The position numbers were made by a program, and so were the translations under genes. Shown one piece after another: positions 18,994 through 27,188 of a stretch of 64,000 nt of DNA (position 1 is the stretch's first letter; every line of letters begins with the position of its first letter). The notes beneath the pieces were generated by a model. That model was not told where the DNA came from and searched no databases. It saw nothing but the letters and a program-made list of their open reading frames with translations. The stretch comes from Pseudocolwellia sp. AS88 (GTDB lineage: Bacteria; Pseudomonadota; Gammaproteobacteria; Enterobacterales; Alteromonadaceae). The stretch lies in contig NZ_JAUPEC010000009.1 of the NCBI RefSeq assembly GCF_030551755.1, positions 91,746 to 155,745 on the forward strand, read 5' to 3'.

Positions 18994-20721
18994 TTAGTTT
19001 ACAGAAAGGTTATTTGTAAATGCATGTTTTCTGTTCCATCGTTGAATAACAATAGAGCAAAAAACAATATTAAGAAGTAGCACAGTTAAACTACAAGGTA
19101 AGTAATACACACTAAAACCATCAACCAAGCCTATAGGTGAAAATAGTAGATATAACTGAACAATTAGAGCCGCTAAAGTAATGGCGACCGGTTGTGCATA
19201 TTTCCATGGCACAAGATTAACAGAACCTGTGGACTTGAAAATAATCTCCCCTTCACGTGGATAGAAATGACCTATTAACAACATCATACTAACTTCAATA
19301 ACAAATAAAATTGCGTATATATGGATGAAGTTAATATCAACTTCTATTACAAACTTTAAAATTCCATAAGTTATTACATGAAATATGATCACTACCTTGG
19401 CTGCTATTGCAGGTACTTTAGCAGTGAAAAAACCGACTAAAACAATCGTAATCACAGGAATATTATAAAAGCCTGTAAATATACGGATTATTTGCCATAA
19501 GCCTTCAGGAGCAAACATCAATAAAGGTGCGACAATAAAAGAGAATAATGCGATAACTACACTCGCAATTTTGGCGACCTTAATCAGTTGTTTGTCAGAG
19601 ACTTTATCTTTTTTAAATGGCATATAAACATCTAAACAGAAAAGTGTCGCTGCACTGTTTAATAAAGAATTGAATGAGCTAAAAACAGTGCCTAATAATA
19701 CGGCTAAGAAAAAACCTGACATATAATTTGGCAATACATCTTTAACTAATTGTGGGTAAGCTAAATCGAATGATGGTAGTTCTTTCCCTTGATATAAGTG
19801 GAATGCAATAACTCCTGGTAACATCATTAAAAATGGTACTAACAATTTAAAGTAGCCTGATAGTAGAACACCTTTTTGTCCTTCAGCTAAATTTTTTGCG
19901 CCTAATGTTCTTTGTATAACATATTGATTAGTACACCAATAAAATAAGTTAGCGAAAATCATTCCGGTAAAGATTGTTCCAAAAGGAACAGGATCACTTT
20001 CACCACCTATGGCATTAAGCTTTTCGGTGTGGTCATTTAAAATAGTATCAACACCAGCACCTATATCTCCCCCTCCTAATAAAGATAAACCAAGCACTGG
20101 AACTAGAATACCAATAATAAGTAAACCAACACCATTTAAAGTGTCTGACACAGCAACAGCTTTTAAGCCACCGAATATTGCATATAACGCACCGACACTG
20201 CCCACCATTACAATAGTAAGAACTAAACTAAGTTCATAACTTAAATTAAGTAATTCAGGTACATCAAATAAGCGTAAAACAGCTACAGAACCGGCATATA
20301 ACACTGAAGGGATTGTGATTAGCCCATAACCCACCATAAATAAGACTACGGTCATTCTTCTTACTGAATCATCAAAGCGTGATTTTAAAAATTCAGGTAA
20401 GGTAGTAAAAGCGCCGGCAAGGTATTTAGGTAGGAAAACTAACGCCATAACAATAGTAGCAAACCCAGCGGTTACTTCCCAAGCCATAGCACTTAAGTTG
20501 AACTTGTAAGCTGAGCCGTTAAGCCCTATAAGCTGCTCTGCGGATAAATTAGTAAGCAACATAGATCCAGCGATAAATACACCTGTTAGTCCCCTACCTG
20601 CTAGAAAATAACCGTCTTTTGAATCGGTTTCACCTTTTGTTTTTTGGTAAGAGATCCATGCAACTATCCCCATAAAAAACATACATGATGCCAGTGTCGA
20701 AAATATTTGTATCGATGACAT
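18994..20721 (-). CDS. Sodium:solute symporter (SSS/SLC5 family), sugar-type
   Basis: 575 residues with about 14 hydrophobic segments. The motifs GYFLAGRGLTGVFIAGSMLLTNLSAEQLIGLNG and WCTNQYVIQRTLGAKNLAEGQKG are those of the SSS family branch related to SglT-like sugar transporters. It would move a sugar or glycoside across the inner membrane with Na+. The gene lies 168 bp downstream of the GH31 gene on the same strand and 249 bp upstream of the receptor gene. The gap to GH31 holds only a weak relative of the operator, so co-transcription with GH31 is likely. GGGGA lies upstream of its ATG. Substrate identity is inferred only from context. Confidence 0.88.
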   Translation of the reverse strand: MSSIQIFSTLASCMFFMGIVAWISYQKTKGETDSKDGYFLAGRGLTGVFIAGSMLLTNLSAEQLIGLNGSAYKFNLSAMAWEVTAGFATIVMALVFLPKYLAGAFTTLPEFLKSRFDDSVRRMTVVLFMVGYGLITIPSVLYAGSVAVLRLFDVPELLNLSYELSLVLTIVMVGSVGALYAIFGGLKAVAVSDTLNGVGLLIIGILVPVLGLSLLGGGDIGAGVDTILNDHTEKLNAIGGESDPVPFGTIFTGMIFANLFYWCTNQYVIQRTLGAKNLAEGQKGVLLSGYFKLLVPFLMMLPGVIAFHLYQGKELPSFDLAYPQLVKDVLPNYMSGFFLAVLLGTVFSSFNSLLNSAATLFCLDVYMPFKKDKVSDKQLIKVAKIASVVIALFSFIVAPLLMFAPEGLWQIIRIFTGFYNIPVITIVLVGFFTAKVPAIAAKVVIIFHVITYGILKFVIEVDINFIHIYAILFVIEVSMMLLIGHFYPREGEIIFKSTGSVNLVPWKYAQPVAITLAALIVQLYLLFSPIGLVDGFSVYYLPCSLTVLLLNIVFCSIVIQRWNRKHAFTNNLSVN

Positions 20722-20889
20722 TTTGAAAAATCCCCGTTTGTGAAGACACTAACTAAGCCCGTTAAAACTTTTTATGTTCAAATTTATTAGAGCTTATTGC
20801 TCTTTAATGTTTGTTTTAGTGAACAGTTATAACGTGTAGCTGTTAGTGTCTTTTATTATAATTTTTATAATTTTTATATTTTTTTTACT

Positions 20890-22965
20890 TTATACCGTCC
20901 AATACTCGGTAATAGTTGCAATTGAATCTACTTCATCCGTATGTTCAATTTCAGCACCCAAAGGAATTGTTTTACCTACTAATGCAAAAACAGCAATTTC
21001 TGAAAGCTTTAATGTGAGTTGATGAACTTTACCACCCGTAAAGCTTCGGTTTTGATTGTCGTTCATCATCTTCCAATCGCCTTCAGGTAAATAAAACTCT
21101 ACTTGTCCACCCGGCTGTAAACAAGGAACAACGAGTAAATCATCACCAAACATATATTGATCTTCAAAATGCCATGCAGCTTTATCATCAGGAAAAGCTA
21201 AAACCATAGCTCTTTGAACTGGTAAACCTGAAGCTGTAGATTGTTGCGCTGTTTTCTGAATATAAGGTAATAATGTATATCGTAATTTTAATGCTTGGTT
21301 TGCACATACTTCAGCAGCTTCTCCATAAGCCCATGGTTCGCGTTGACCAATACCATGCAAACGCATGTGAGCTGAAAACACACTTGCCTGGATCCAACGT
21401 ACAAAGAGTTCTGCATCACGTGTATCTTTATAGAAGCCACCAACATCAGTTGCATAAAATGGTGAACCTGAAAGTCCCCAAGATAATCCACCACGAATAC
21501 TCGCAGCTAATCCACCCCAATCAGCTTGAGGGTCTCCGCCCCACTGACTTGGATAATTTTGAGAACCAATCCAGGCAGAACGACTAAATAAGAAAGGACC
21601 ATTTTTGCTATAACGTTGTGCCGCTTCATATACACAGCGGTTATAAAGTAAAGTATAAATATTATGTAACGCTTGGCCTGACTCTCCATTATGAGCAAGC
21701 ATGTTATCGTCTTCTATTTGCTCACCAAAATCGGCCTTGATCATATCGATACCTAGATCAAATAACGGCTTGTGGCTTTCACACCAAAACTCGTAAGCTT
21801 CAGGGTGAGTAAAATCTAAAATACCTGACTTAGGTAATGGCGTAAGTACCTCACCAAACGCACTCATATCCCAATCATACTGAAATGATTTTCCAGTTCG
21901 TTTGTCTTTAATCAACCAACCTTTCTTATCTAAAGTATCGAATAAGTCGTTTTCGACTGAAATCATTGGGTATTCCCAAATACACACTTTAAAATTCATC
22001 GCTTTTAAATCGTTGATGACTTTAGCTGGGTTATCGTATCTAGATTTATCCCATTCAAAGGCAAAGCGAGTATCGGTATCTTGCCATGCACGGCCATCAA
22101 GGGTGATCACATCGCATGGCATATTATGTTCACGCACAGCTTTTGCTGTACTCATTAGTTCAGGAACATCTTTGTAATATGCTTTAGATAAAATAACACC
22201 GAAGCTCCAATCAGGAGGCGTTGGCGCTTTACCGGTAATATGGGTGTACAGATCTAGCATGTCAGCACTAGAGTCTGCATGTAATAAGAAAATATCTGCG
22301 TAATTATCTTCTACAAGTAAACCGTATGAGCGTTGGGACCAAGGAGCGAATCCAACCCCATGAGTTACGGGAGCAGGTGTATGAACGAAAAGTCCCCAAC
22401 CTGAAGGGCTCCATGCAAATGGCACATTTTTATATGATATTTCAGCATTTACACCTAATGCATCATGATTAAAAGAGCGAATTAGTTGCCCTCTTTTATC
22501 TAACTTACCCCACTTTTCACCTAAACCATAAACAGGCTCGCTAGAACCTAACTCAAATGACATAAACCATTTGTCTTCAATTTTAGTTAAAGGAGGTAAT
22601 CGGTATTGACGCACAAAATGACCATCTTTTGGTGTAGATTGAATAACTTTATCAAGCTTAGTTAATACGAAATTAAACGGAGAGTGTTCTATGATTAATT
22701 TATAGTCACCTGCTGAAATAATAGATTTATCATCAAAGCTTTCTAACTCTGTTTCGATAACCAGGGGGGCATTTTTTATCATTTCATAATTGTATTGTCT
22801 TGCTTCGCCTAATTGAAAGCGCACACCAGCATTTGATAAAGAAATACGGATCATTCCCTCATTTGTATTGAATTCAACAACGTTATTACTGATGCTAGCT
22901 TTACCTATAATGATAAGCTGTTTCATATCATTCCATTGAGGACTGTTTACATTAAATTCAGACAT
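20890..22965 (-). CDS. GH31 family alpha-glycosidase (candidate sulfoquinovosidase or xylosidase/glucosidase)
   Basis: 691 residues, no signal peptide, so cytoplasmic. An N-terminal beta-sandwich (~1-230) precedes the catalytic barrel. GIDMIKADFGE carries the nucleophile Asp412; QWGGDPQADWGG carries the acid/base Asp478. The 66-residue spacing is as in E. coli YihQ (405/472). RGGLSWGLSGSPFYATDVGGF is a GH31 hallmark. The substrate-side loop reads LDGRAWQDTDTRFAFEW (~287-303). YihQ-type sulfoquinovosidases have a Gln...Arg-x-x-Trp sulfonate pocket there. Here the Arg aligns but the Gln and Trp do not, so the canonical signature is absent. The YicI-like alpha-xylosidase branch and alpha-glucosidases are alternatives. 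TTGGAG gives a good ribosome site, and an operator lies 40 bp upstream. Confidence 0.85.
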   Translation of the reverse strand: MSEFNVNSPQWNDMKQLIIIGKASISNNVVEFNTNEGMIRISLSNAGVRFQLGEARQYNYEMIKNAPLVIETELESFDDKSIISAGDYKLIIEHSPFNFVLTKLDKVIQSTPKDGHFVRQYRLPPLTKIEDKWFMSFELGSSEPVYGLGEKWGKLDKRGQLIRSFNHDALGVNAEISYKNVPFAWSPSGWGLFVHTPAPVTHGVGFAPWSQRSYGLLVEDNYADIFLLHADSSADMLDLYTHITGKAPTPPDWSFGVILSKAYYKDVPELMSTAKAVREHNMPCDVITLDGRAWQDTDTRFAFEWDKSRYDNPAKVINDLKAMNFKVCIWEYPMISVENDLFDTLDKKGWLIKDKRTGKSFQYDWDMSAFGEVLTPLPKSGILDFTHPEAYEFWCESHKPLFDLGIDMIKADFGEQIEDDNMLAHNGESGQALHNIYTLLYNRCVYEAAQRYSKNGPFLFSRSAWIGSQNYPSQWGGDPQADWGGLAASIRGGLSWGLSGSPFYATDVGGFYKDTRDAELFVRWIQASVFSAHMRLHGIGQREPWAYGEAAEVCANQALKLRYTLLPYIQKTAQQSTASGLPVQRAMVLAFPDDKAAWHFEDQYMFGDDLLVVPCLQPGGQVEFYLPEGDWKMMNDNQNRSFTGGKVHQLTLKLSEIAVFALVGKTIPLGAEIEHTDEVDSIATITEYWTV

Positions 22966-23004
22966 CGCTAAACTCCAATTATTAATTTATTTCGAAAAAA
23001 GATA

Positions 23005-23016
23005 TCTTATATAAGA
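23005..23016. promoter_or_regulatory. GntR operator palindrome between GH31 and gntR
   Basis: TCTTATATAAGA, with the same flanks (ATCTTATATAAGAC), lies 40 bp before the GH31 start and 174 bp before the divergent regulator start. It can control GH31 directly and perhaps autoregulation. Confidence 0.75.
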
Positions 23017-23189
23017 CATAAAAGATAGTAATTTTAGCGAGTAACTATCAATAATTATTTTATTAAGGGATAAATAGACAACAAGTATTTATAATATAAT
23101 GCTTTAATAGTATTGTTCCATTGTATTTGTTTATATAATCGCCGTAAGTTATCTTGATAAACTCAGTCTAGGACTATTTGTAGTAACCA

Positions 23190-23939
23190 ATGAAAAAAAA
23201 TAAATTCGAAAGTAAACTTAGCTCAAATGGCCCTTCATACCAGCCTCTTTATAAACAAGTTGAAGAATATGTGACTCAACTGATCGTAGAGCAACGCTGG
23301 AAACCAGGAGAAATGCTACCTAATGAGTTTCAACTTGCTGATGAATTTAATGTAAGCCAAGGTACAGTGCGCAAAGCATTAAACATATTAACTGCAGACA
23401 AGATTTTAGAGAGAAAGCAAGGTGTTGGTACTTTTGTTTCAGAACGCACTAGCCAAAGTGCTTTGTATAAATTCTTCCCTATTGTAGCTGATGGTAATAA
23501 GCCTGAATTACCTAAATCAGAGACTTTATCTCGAAAAATTGAACTTGCTACTGGCGATATTGCCGAGAATTTACAACTCAAAGATGATGAAGAAGTTATT
23601 GTTTTATCTCGCAAAAGAAAGATTGATGGTGAACTTTGTATATTAGAAGACATTTATCTGCCTAAAAAATATTTTGAAGGCTTAATAGAAGAAGCGGATA
23701 TCCCGCATACCTTATATCACTTCTATCAAACCAATTATCATCATACAGTTCATAATATTTCTGACCGTATTAAAGCAGTTCTGGCAAATGAAAGTGACGC
23801 AAAGCAATTGAATATTTCGGTTAACGAACCGCTACTAACTTTTACTCGTATAGCACACTCATTAGAAGGTAAACTTATTGAGTATAGAAAAACCCGTTGT
23901 TTGTCTGATAAATATCACTATTTAGCTGACATCATGTAA
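23190..23939 (+). CDS. GntR-family (HutC/UTRA) transcriptional regulator
   Basis: 249 residues. The winged helix-turn-helix spans ~18-88 (PLYKQVEEYVTQLI, KPGEMLPNEFQLADEFNVSQGTVRKALNIL, GVGTFVSERTS). The UTRA effector-binding domain covers ~105-245 (LSRKRKIDGELCILEDIYLP, LTFTRIAHSLEGKLIEYRKTRCL). Such proteins are usually dimeric repressors released by a sugar or catabolic intermediate. The gene sits between two divergent catabolic units that share a 14-bp palindrome, and a third copy precedes the receptor. This protein is the natural candidate to bind it. A homologous role is played by the GntR-type regulators of known sulfoquinovose gene clusters. Confidence 0.9.
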   Translation: MKKNKFESKLSSNGPSYQPLYKQVEEYVTQLIVEQRWKPGEMLPNEFQLADEFNVSQGTVRKALNILTADKILERKQGVGTFVSERTSQSALYKFFPIVADGNKPELPKSETLSRKIELATGDIAENLQLKDDEEVIVLSRKRKIDGELCILEDIYLPKKYFEGLIEEADIPHTLYHFYQTNYHHTVHNISDRIKAVLANESDAKQLNISVNEPLLTFTRIAHSLEGKLIEYRKTRCLSDKYHYLADIM

Positions 23940-24069
23940 TTTATATCTATACACCTCAATGTAAATTTCAATTTTATATTGAGGTGACATGTTATCGTCT
24001 CCTACCTTCTTTTATTGCTCAAACACCCTCCTCTTTTTAAATAAAGTCAATATTTAATCAAATAACTGT

Positions 24070-24097
24070 TTGACAAAAACACAGTCTTATATAAGAT
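24070..24097 (+). promoter_or_regulatory. Promoter of the reductase-dioxygenase-exporter operon with embedded GntR operator
   Basis: A perfect TTGACA -35 at 24070-24075 and a TAAGAT -10-like box at 24092-24097 (16-bp spacer) enclose the palindrome TCTTATATAAGA at 24085-24096. Repressor binding there would block RNA polymerase directly. A weaker copy (11 of 14 matches) lies at 24110-24123, just before the ribosome site. Confidence 0.7.
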
Positions 24098-24135
24098 ACA
24101 TAACATTAGTTATTTTATAAGACAAAGGTGTACAG

Positions 24136-25095
24136 ATGGAAAGCATAGATATTTATAAGGTTGGCTTAGGATTATGGAAACTTCCAGAATCAGATTGTGC
24201 AGATATTGTATATAACGCTATAAAAATTGGTTATAGACATTTAGACAGTGCGTGTGACTACGGTAATGAAGTTGAAGTAGGTAAAGGTATTGCACGTGCA
24301 ATAGAAGAAGGTATTTGTACTCGTGCAGACTTAAAAATCACTTCAAAGCTTTGGAATACGTATCACGCTAAAGAACATGTAGAACTTGCGCTTCAAAAAT
24401 CGTTAACGGATTTAGGTTTAACATATTTAGATACTTATTTAATACATTTCCCTATCGCTCAACCATTTGTGCCATTTGAAACACGCTACCCACCCGAATG
24501 GATTTTTGATACGGAATCAGACTCTCCAGAAATGGTTATAGCACCAGTGCCTTTACAAGAAACTTGGCAGGCTATGGAGTCGTTAAGTGAAAAAGGTTTA
24601 GTAAAAGAAATTGGTATTTGTAATTACAACTCTGGTTTATTAAACGACTTGATGGCTTACGCGAAAATAAAACCAGCGCAACTGCAAATAGAATCGCACC
24701 CTTATCTCACTCAAGAAAAATTAATTAAGTTAGCAAAAAGCTACAACATTAGTGTCACGGCTTTTTCTCCTTTAGGTGCGTTATCTTATCTTGAATTAGA
24801 TATGGCCAAGCAAAGTGAATCTGTATTAGAGAAAGATGTTGTTATTAAAGCCGCAGAACGTTTAAACAAAACTCCTGCACAAATAGTTTTACGCTGGGGT
24901 GTGCAACGCGGTTGTTCAATTATTCCTAAAAGCAGTAACCTTAATCGCTTAAAAGAAAATATTAGTATTTTCGACTTTAGTTTATCTGAAGATGAAATGA
25001 CGGCTATTTCGGCACTTAACATCAACAAACGTTTTAACGATCCAGGTGACTTCTGCGAAGCAGCTTTCAATAAATTTTATCCTATCTACGATTAA
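24136..25095 (+). CDS. Aldo/keto reductase, candidate 6-oxo-sugar reductase
   Basis: 319 residues, a single (beta/alpha)8 NAD(P)H-dependent reductase. The catalytic tetrad is intact: Asp37 and Tyr42 (RHLDSACDYGNEVEVG), Lys71 (ITSKLWNTYH), His104 (DTYLIHFPIA). IIPKSSNLNRLKENISIFDF is the cofactor-phosphate loop. The stretch FPIAQPFVPFETRYPPEW recalls eukaryotic-type xylose reductases, so aldose reduction is the likely chemistry. In an oxygenolytic sulfosugar pathway this step would reduce 6-oxo-glucose to glucose; reduction of a released pentose is the alternative. It is first in a three-gene operon, 9 bp before the dioxygenase gene. Confidence 0.88.
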   Translation: MESIDIYKVGLGLWKLPESDCADIVYNAIKIGYRHLDSACDYGNEVEVGKGIARAIEEGICTRADLKITSKLWNTYHAKEHVELALQKSLTDLGLTYLDTYLIHFPIAQPFVPFETRYPPEWIFDTESDSPEMVIAPVPLQETWQAMESLSEKGLVKEIGICNYNSGLLNDLMAYAKIKPAQLQIESHPYLTQEKLIKLAKSYNISVTAFSPLGALSYLELDMAKQSESVLEKDVVIKAAERLNKTPAQIVLRWGVQRGCSIIPKSSNLNRLKENISIFDFSLSEDEMTAISALNINKRFNDPGDFCEAAFNKFYPIYD

Positions 25096-25104
25096 GGAAA
25101 TCTT

Positions 25105-26082
25105 ATGGCTTACATTAGTAATATGCTCGACGATTTGAGAAATTCCGCTGAAGAGTTCCCTGCTATTATCGTTAATGATGGTTCAATTAAAACTATTGAA
25201 GAAGCGACATCATGGATATCAAGCAACCTATTAACATTACAAACTGAATTAAATTGCACAGGAGCAATTCTTTTCAGAGGCTTCCCTGTAACAAATGCAC
25301 AAACTTACGATGATTTCTTTTCTGCTTTTGGTTATCCAAACTTTACTTATAAAGAATCTTTATCGAACGCGGTACGCATTAATTATACTGAGTATGTGTT
25401 TACAGCTAATGAAGCTCCTAAAGACGTAGAGATATATCTTCATAATGAAATGGCTCAAACGCCTATTTATCCAGAAAGGATATCTCTTTTCTGTGAGGAA
25501 GCAGCTGACCATGGCGGCGCTACCGTTATATGTCGCTCTGACGAGATATATAAACAATTGGTTGAATTTGACCCAGAAACAACTAATAAATTAGAACAAG
25601 TTGGTATTAAATACACAACAATAATGCCAGGTGAAGATAGACCAGAATCAGGTCAAGGTAGAAGCTGGCGTAGTACTTTAAGTGTATCTGACGTAGCTAG
25701 AGCAGAAGAAAAGCTTAAAGAATTAGGATATACATGGCAATGGTTAGAAGACGGATCTTTAAAAGCTCAAACTGCTGCTTTACCTGCTATTAGAACCTTA
25801 CAGGGTGATAGAAAAGTATTCTTTAACCAAATAATTGCAGCATATAAAGGTTGGCAAGGTGTTAACGAAGATCCATCAGTAGCCTTATGTTTTGGCGATA
25901 ATACATTTTTTACTAAAAGCTATTTAGATAAAGTTGTTTCTATCTCTGAATCTGTTTCTTATAACATTGACTGGCAGAATGGTGATGTGGCTTTAGTAGA
26001 TAACAATTTAGCTATGCATGGTAGACGTCCATATTCAGGCGAAACCAAACGTAAAGTTCTTGTAGTTTTAGGCCAAAAATAG
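25105..26082 (+). CDS. TauD/TfdA-family Fe(II)/2-oxoglutarate dioxygenase, candidate alkanesulfonate (sulfosugar) dioxygenase
   Basis: 325 residues, of the SyrP-like branch of the TauD/TfdA family. The iron facial triad is visible: His113 and Glu115 (IYLHNEMAQ) and the distal His305 (AMHGRRPYSG). Arg316 or Arg307 is placed to bind 2-oxoglutarate. Because an acidic residue is retained, hydroxylation rather than halogenation is expected. TauD enzymes hydroxylate the carbon next to a sulfonate, which collapses to aldehyde plus sulfite. An Fe/2OG dioxygenase acting on sulfoquinovose this way has been reported in marine bacteria. AGGA precedes the ATG. The next gene, a putative sulfate exporter, begins 4 bp after the stop. 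The assignment to a sulfonate substrate rests on this context. Confidence 0.82.
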   Translation: MAYISNMLDDLRNSAEEFPAIIVNDGSIKTIEEATSWISSNLLTLQTELNCTGAILFRGFPVTNAQTYDDFFSAFGYPNFTYKESLSNAVRINYTEYVFTANEAPKDVEIYLHNEMAQTPIYPERISLFCEEAADHGGATVICRSDEIYKQLVEFDPETTNKLEQVGIKYTTIMPGEDRPESGQGRSWRSTLSVSDVARAEEKLKELGYTWQWLEDGSLKAQTAALPAIRTLQGDRKVFFNQIIAAYKGWQGVNEDPSVALCFGDNTFFTKSYLDKVVSISESVSYNIDWQNGDVALVDNNLAMHGRRPYSGETKRKVLVVLGQK

Positions 26083-26086
26083 AGTT

Positions 26087-27073
26087 ATGGCTATCAATAT
26101 TAAAGCGCTATTACCTGGTATAAGTGTAACAACTATTACTGGGTTAGCGGCTTTGTTTTTAAGTGAACATTATGGTGCTCCAGCCATGCTATTTGCCTTA
26201 CTGCTAGGTATAGCTATGTCATTTCTTTACGAAGATTCACCTTGTACAAAAGGAATTGAGTTTGCTGCAACGTTTATATTAAGAGTTGGAGTAGCCTTAC
26301 TTGGGTTGAGGATTGCACTCAACGATCTTGTATCTTTAGGCTGGGAAGCGATTATCATTTTAATTGTAGCTATAGCAAGCACCATTTGCTTAGGTATCAT
26401 CTTGTCAAAGCAAATGAAGTTAAGTAAAAGCTTTGGCGCACTTACTGGTGGTTCTGTTGCTATTTGTGGAGCTTCAGCAGCAATGGCAATCACAGCAATA
26501 CTGCCTGAACATAAAAACAAGGAAAGAGATACTTTAGTTACCATTATAGGTGTCACTTCTTTATCAACCATAGCTATGGTTGTATACCCTATCCTAGTTA
26601 CCTATTTAGGATTAAATGATATCGATTCAGGTTTCTTCTTAGGTGGAACAATACACGATGTGGCTCAAGTCGTTGGAGCTGGTTATTCGATTAGCGAAGA
26701 CACTGGTGATATGTCAACATTAGTAAAATTAGTGCGTGTAAGTTTATTAATGCCTGTAGTATTAGCCATGTTGTTTGTTATTAAACTCAATACAAGTGGC
26801 GATCATAAAGGAGCTAAAGCAGCTAAAGTACCGGGATTTCTAATTGCTTTTGTTATTCTTATGATAATCAATTCATGTTTTACGCTTCCAGAATTGATAG
26901 TGGAACCAGCAACAAGTTTTTCACGCTTTGCTTTAGTTATATCGATCACTGCGATAGGCATGAAATCAAATTTTGCTAAGCTTAAATCTGTAGGTTTTAA
27001 ACCCATTGTATTAATGATGGTGGAGACTTTATGGATTGCGGCAGTAATTTTAGCAGCGATTTGTTTTATTTAA
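26087..27073 (+). CDS. YeiH family putative sulfate/sulfite exporter
   Basis: 328 residues with about nine or ten membrane helices. The signature TGGSVAICGASAAMAI and the FFLGGTIHDVAQVVGAGY segment identify the YeiH (UPF0324) family, which databases label putative sulfate exporters. It is translated nearly in one piece with the dioxygenase gene (4-bp gap). If that enzyme releases sulfite, this protein is the obvious route to remove it or sulfate from the cytoplasm. Experimental support for the family's substrate is thin. Confidence 0.85.
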   Translation: MAINIKALLPGISVTTITGLAALFLSEHYGAPAMLFALLLGIAMSFLYEDSPCTKGIEFAATFILRVGVALLGLRIALNDLVSLGWEAIIILIVAIASTICLGIILSKQMKLSKSFGALTGGSVAICGASAAMAITAILPEHKNKERDTLVTIIGVTSLSTIAMVVYPILVTYLGLNDIDSGFFLGGTIHDVAQVVGAGYSISEDTGDMSTLVKLVRVSLLMPVVLAMLFVIKLNTSGDHKGAKAAKVPGFLIAFVILMIINSCFTLPELIVEPATSFSRFALVISITAIGMKSNFAKLKSVGFKPIVLMMVETLWIAAVILAAICFI

Positions 27074-27117
27074 AGGCTGTGAGTTTTATTAATAAAAAAG
27101 AGAAGACATCTGGAGGA

Positions 27118-27152
27118 TTGAGTAAGTAACATTAAGATTGTTACTTACTCAA
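27118..27152. terminator. Perfect 13-bp inverted repeat between yeiH-like gene and pyrF
   Basis: TTGAGTAAGTAAC and GTTACTTACTCAA flank a 9-nt loop between convergent genes. No T tract follows, so it may act as a Rho-dependent or RNA-stability hairpin rather than a classic terminator. Confidence 0.55.
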
Positions 27153-27188
27153 TTAGATTAAAGCTAAAGAGTATACTCGACTTCCTAA

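Noticed and set aside
18994..20721. Proline or pantothenate symporter identity for the SSS transporter
   Set aside because: Motifs resemble the sugar-type branch and the gene sits with a glycosidase.
20720..20890. A possible fourth GntR operator (GTCTTTTATTATAA) between the GH31 and symporter genes
   Set aside because: Only the left arm resembles the palindrome; the right half does not match, so it is not annotated as an operator.
24136..25095. Xylose-reductase assignment for the aldo/keto reductase, implying a xyloside locus
   Set aside because: The similarity is real, but a xylose pathway does not explain the dioxygenase and YeiH genes in the same operon. Kept as an alternative, not as the call.
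25105..26082. Taurine dioxygenase (tauD)
   Set aside because: The protein is of the SyrP-like branch, is longer, and has no tauABC transporter genes nearby.
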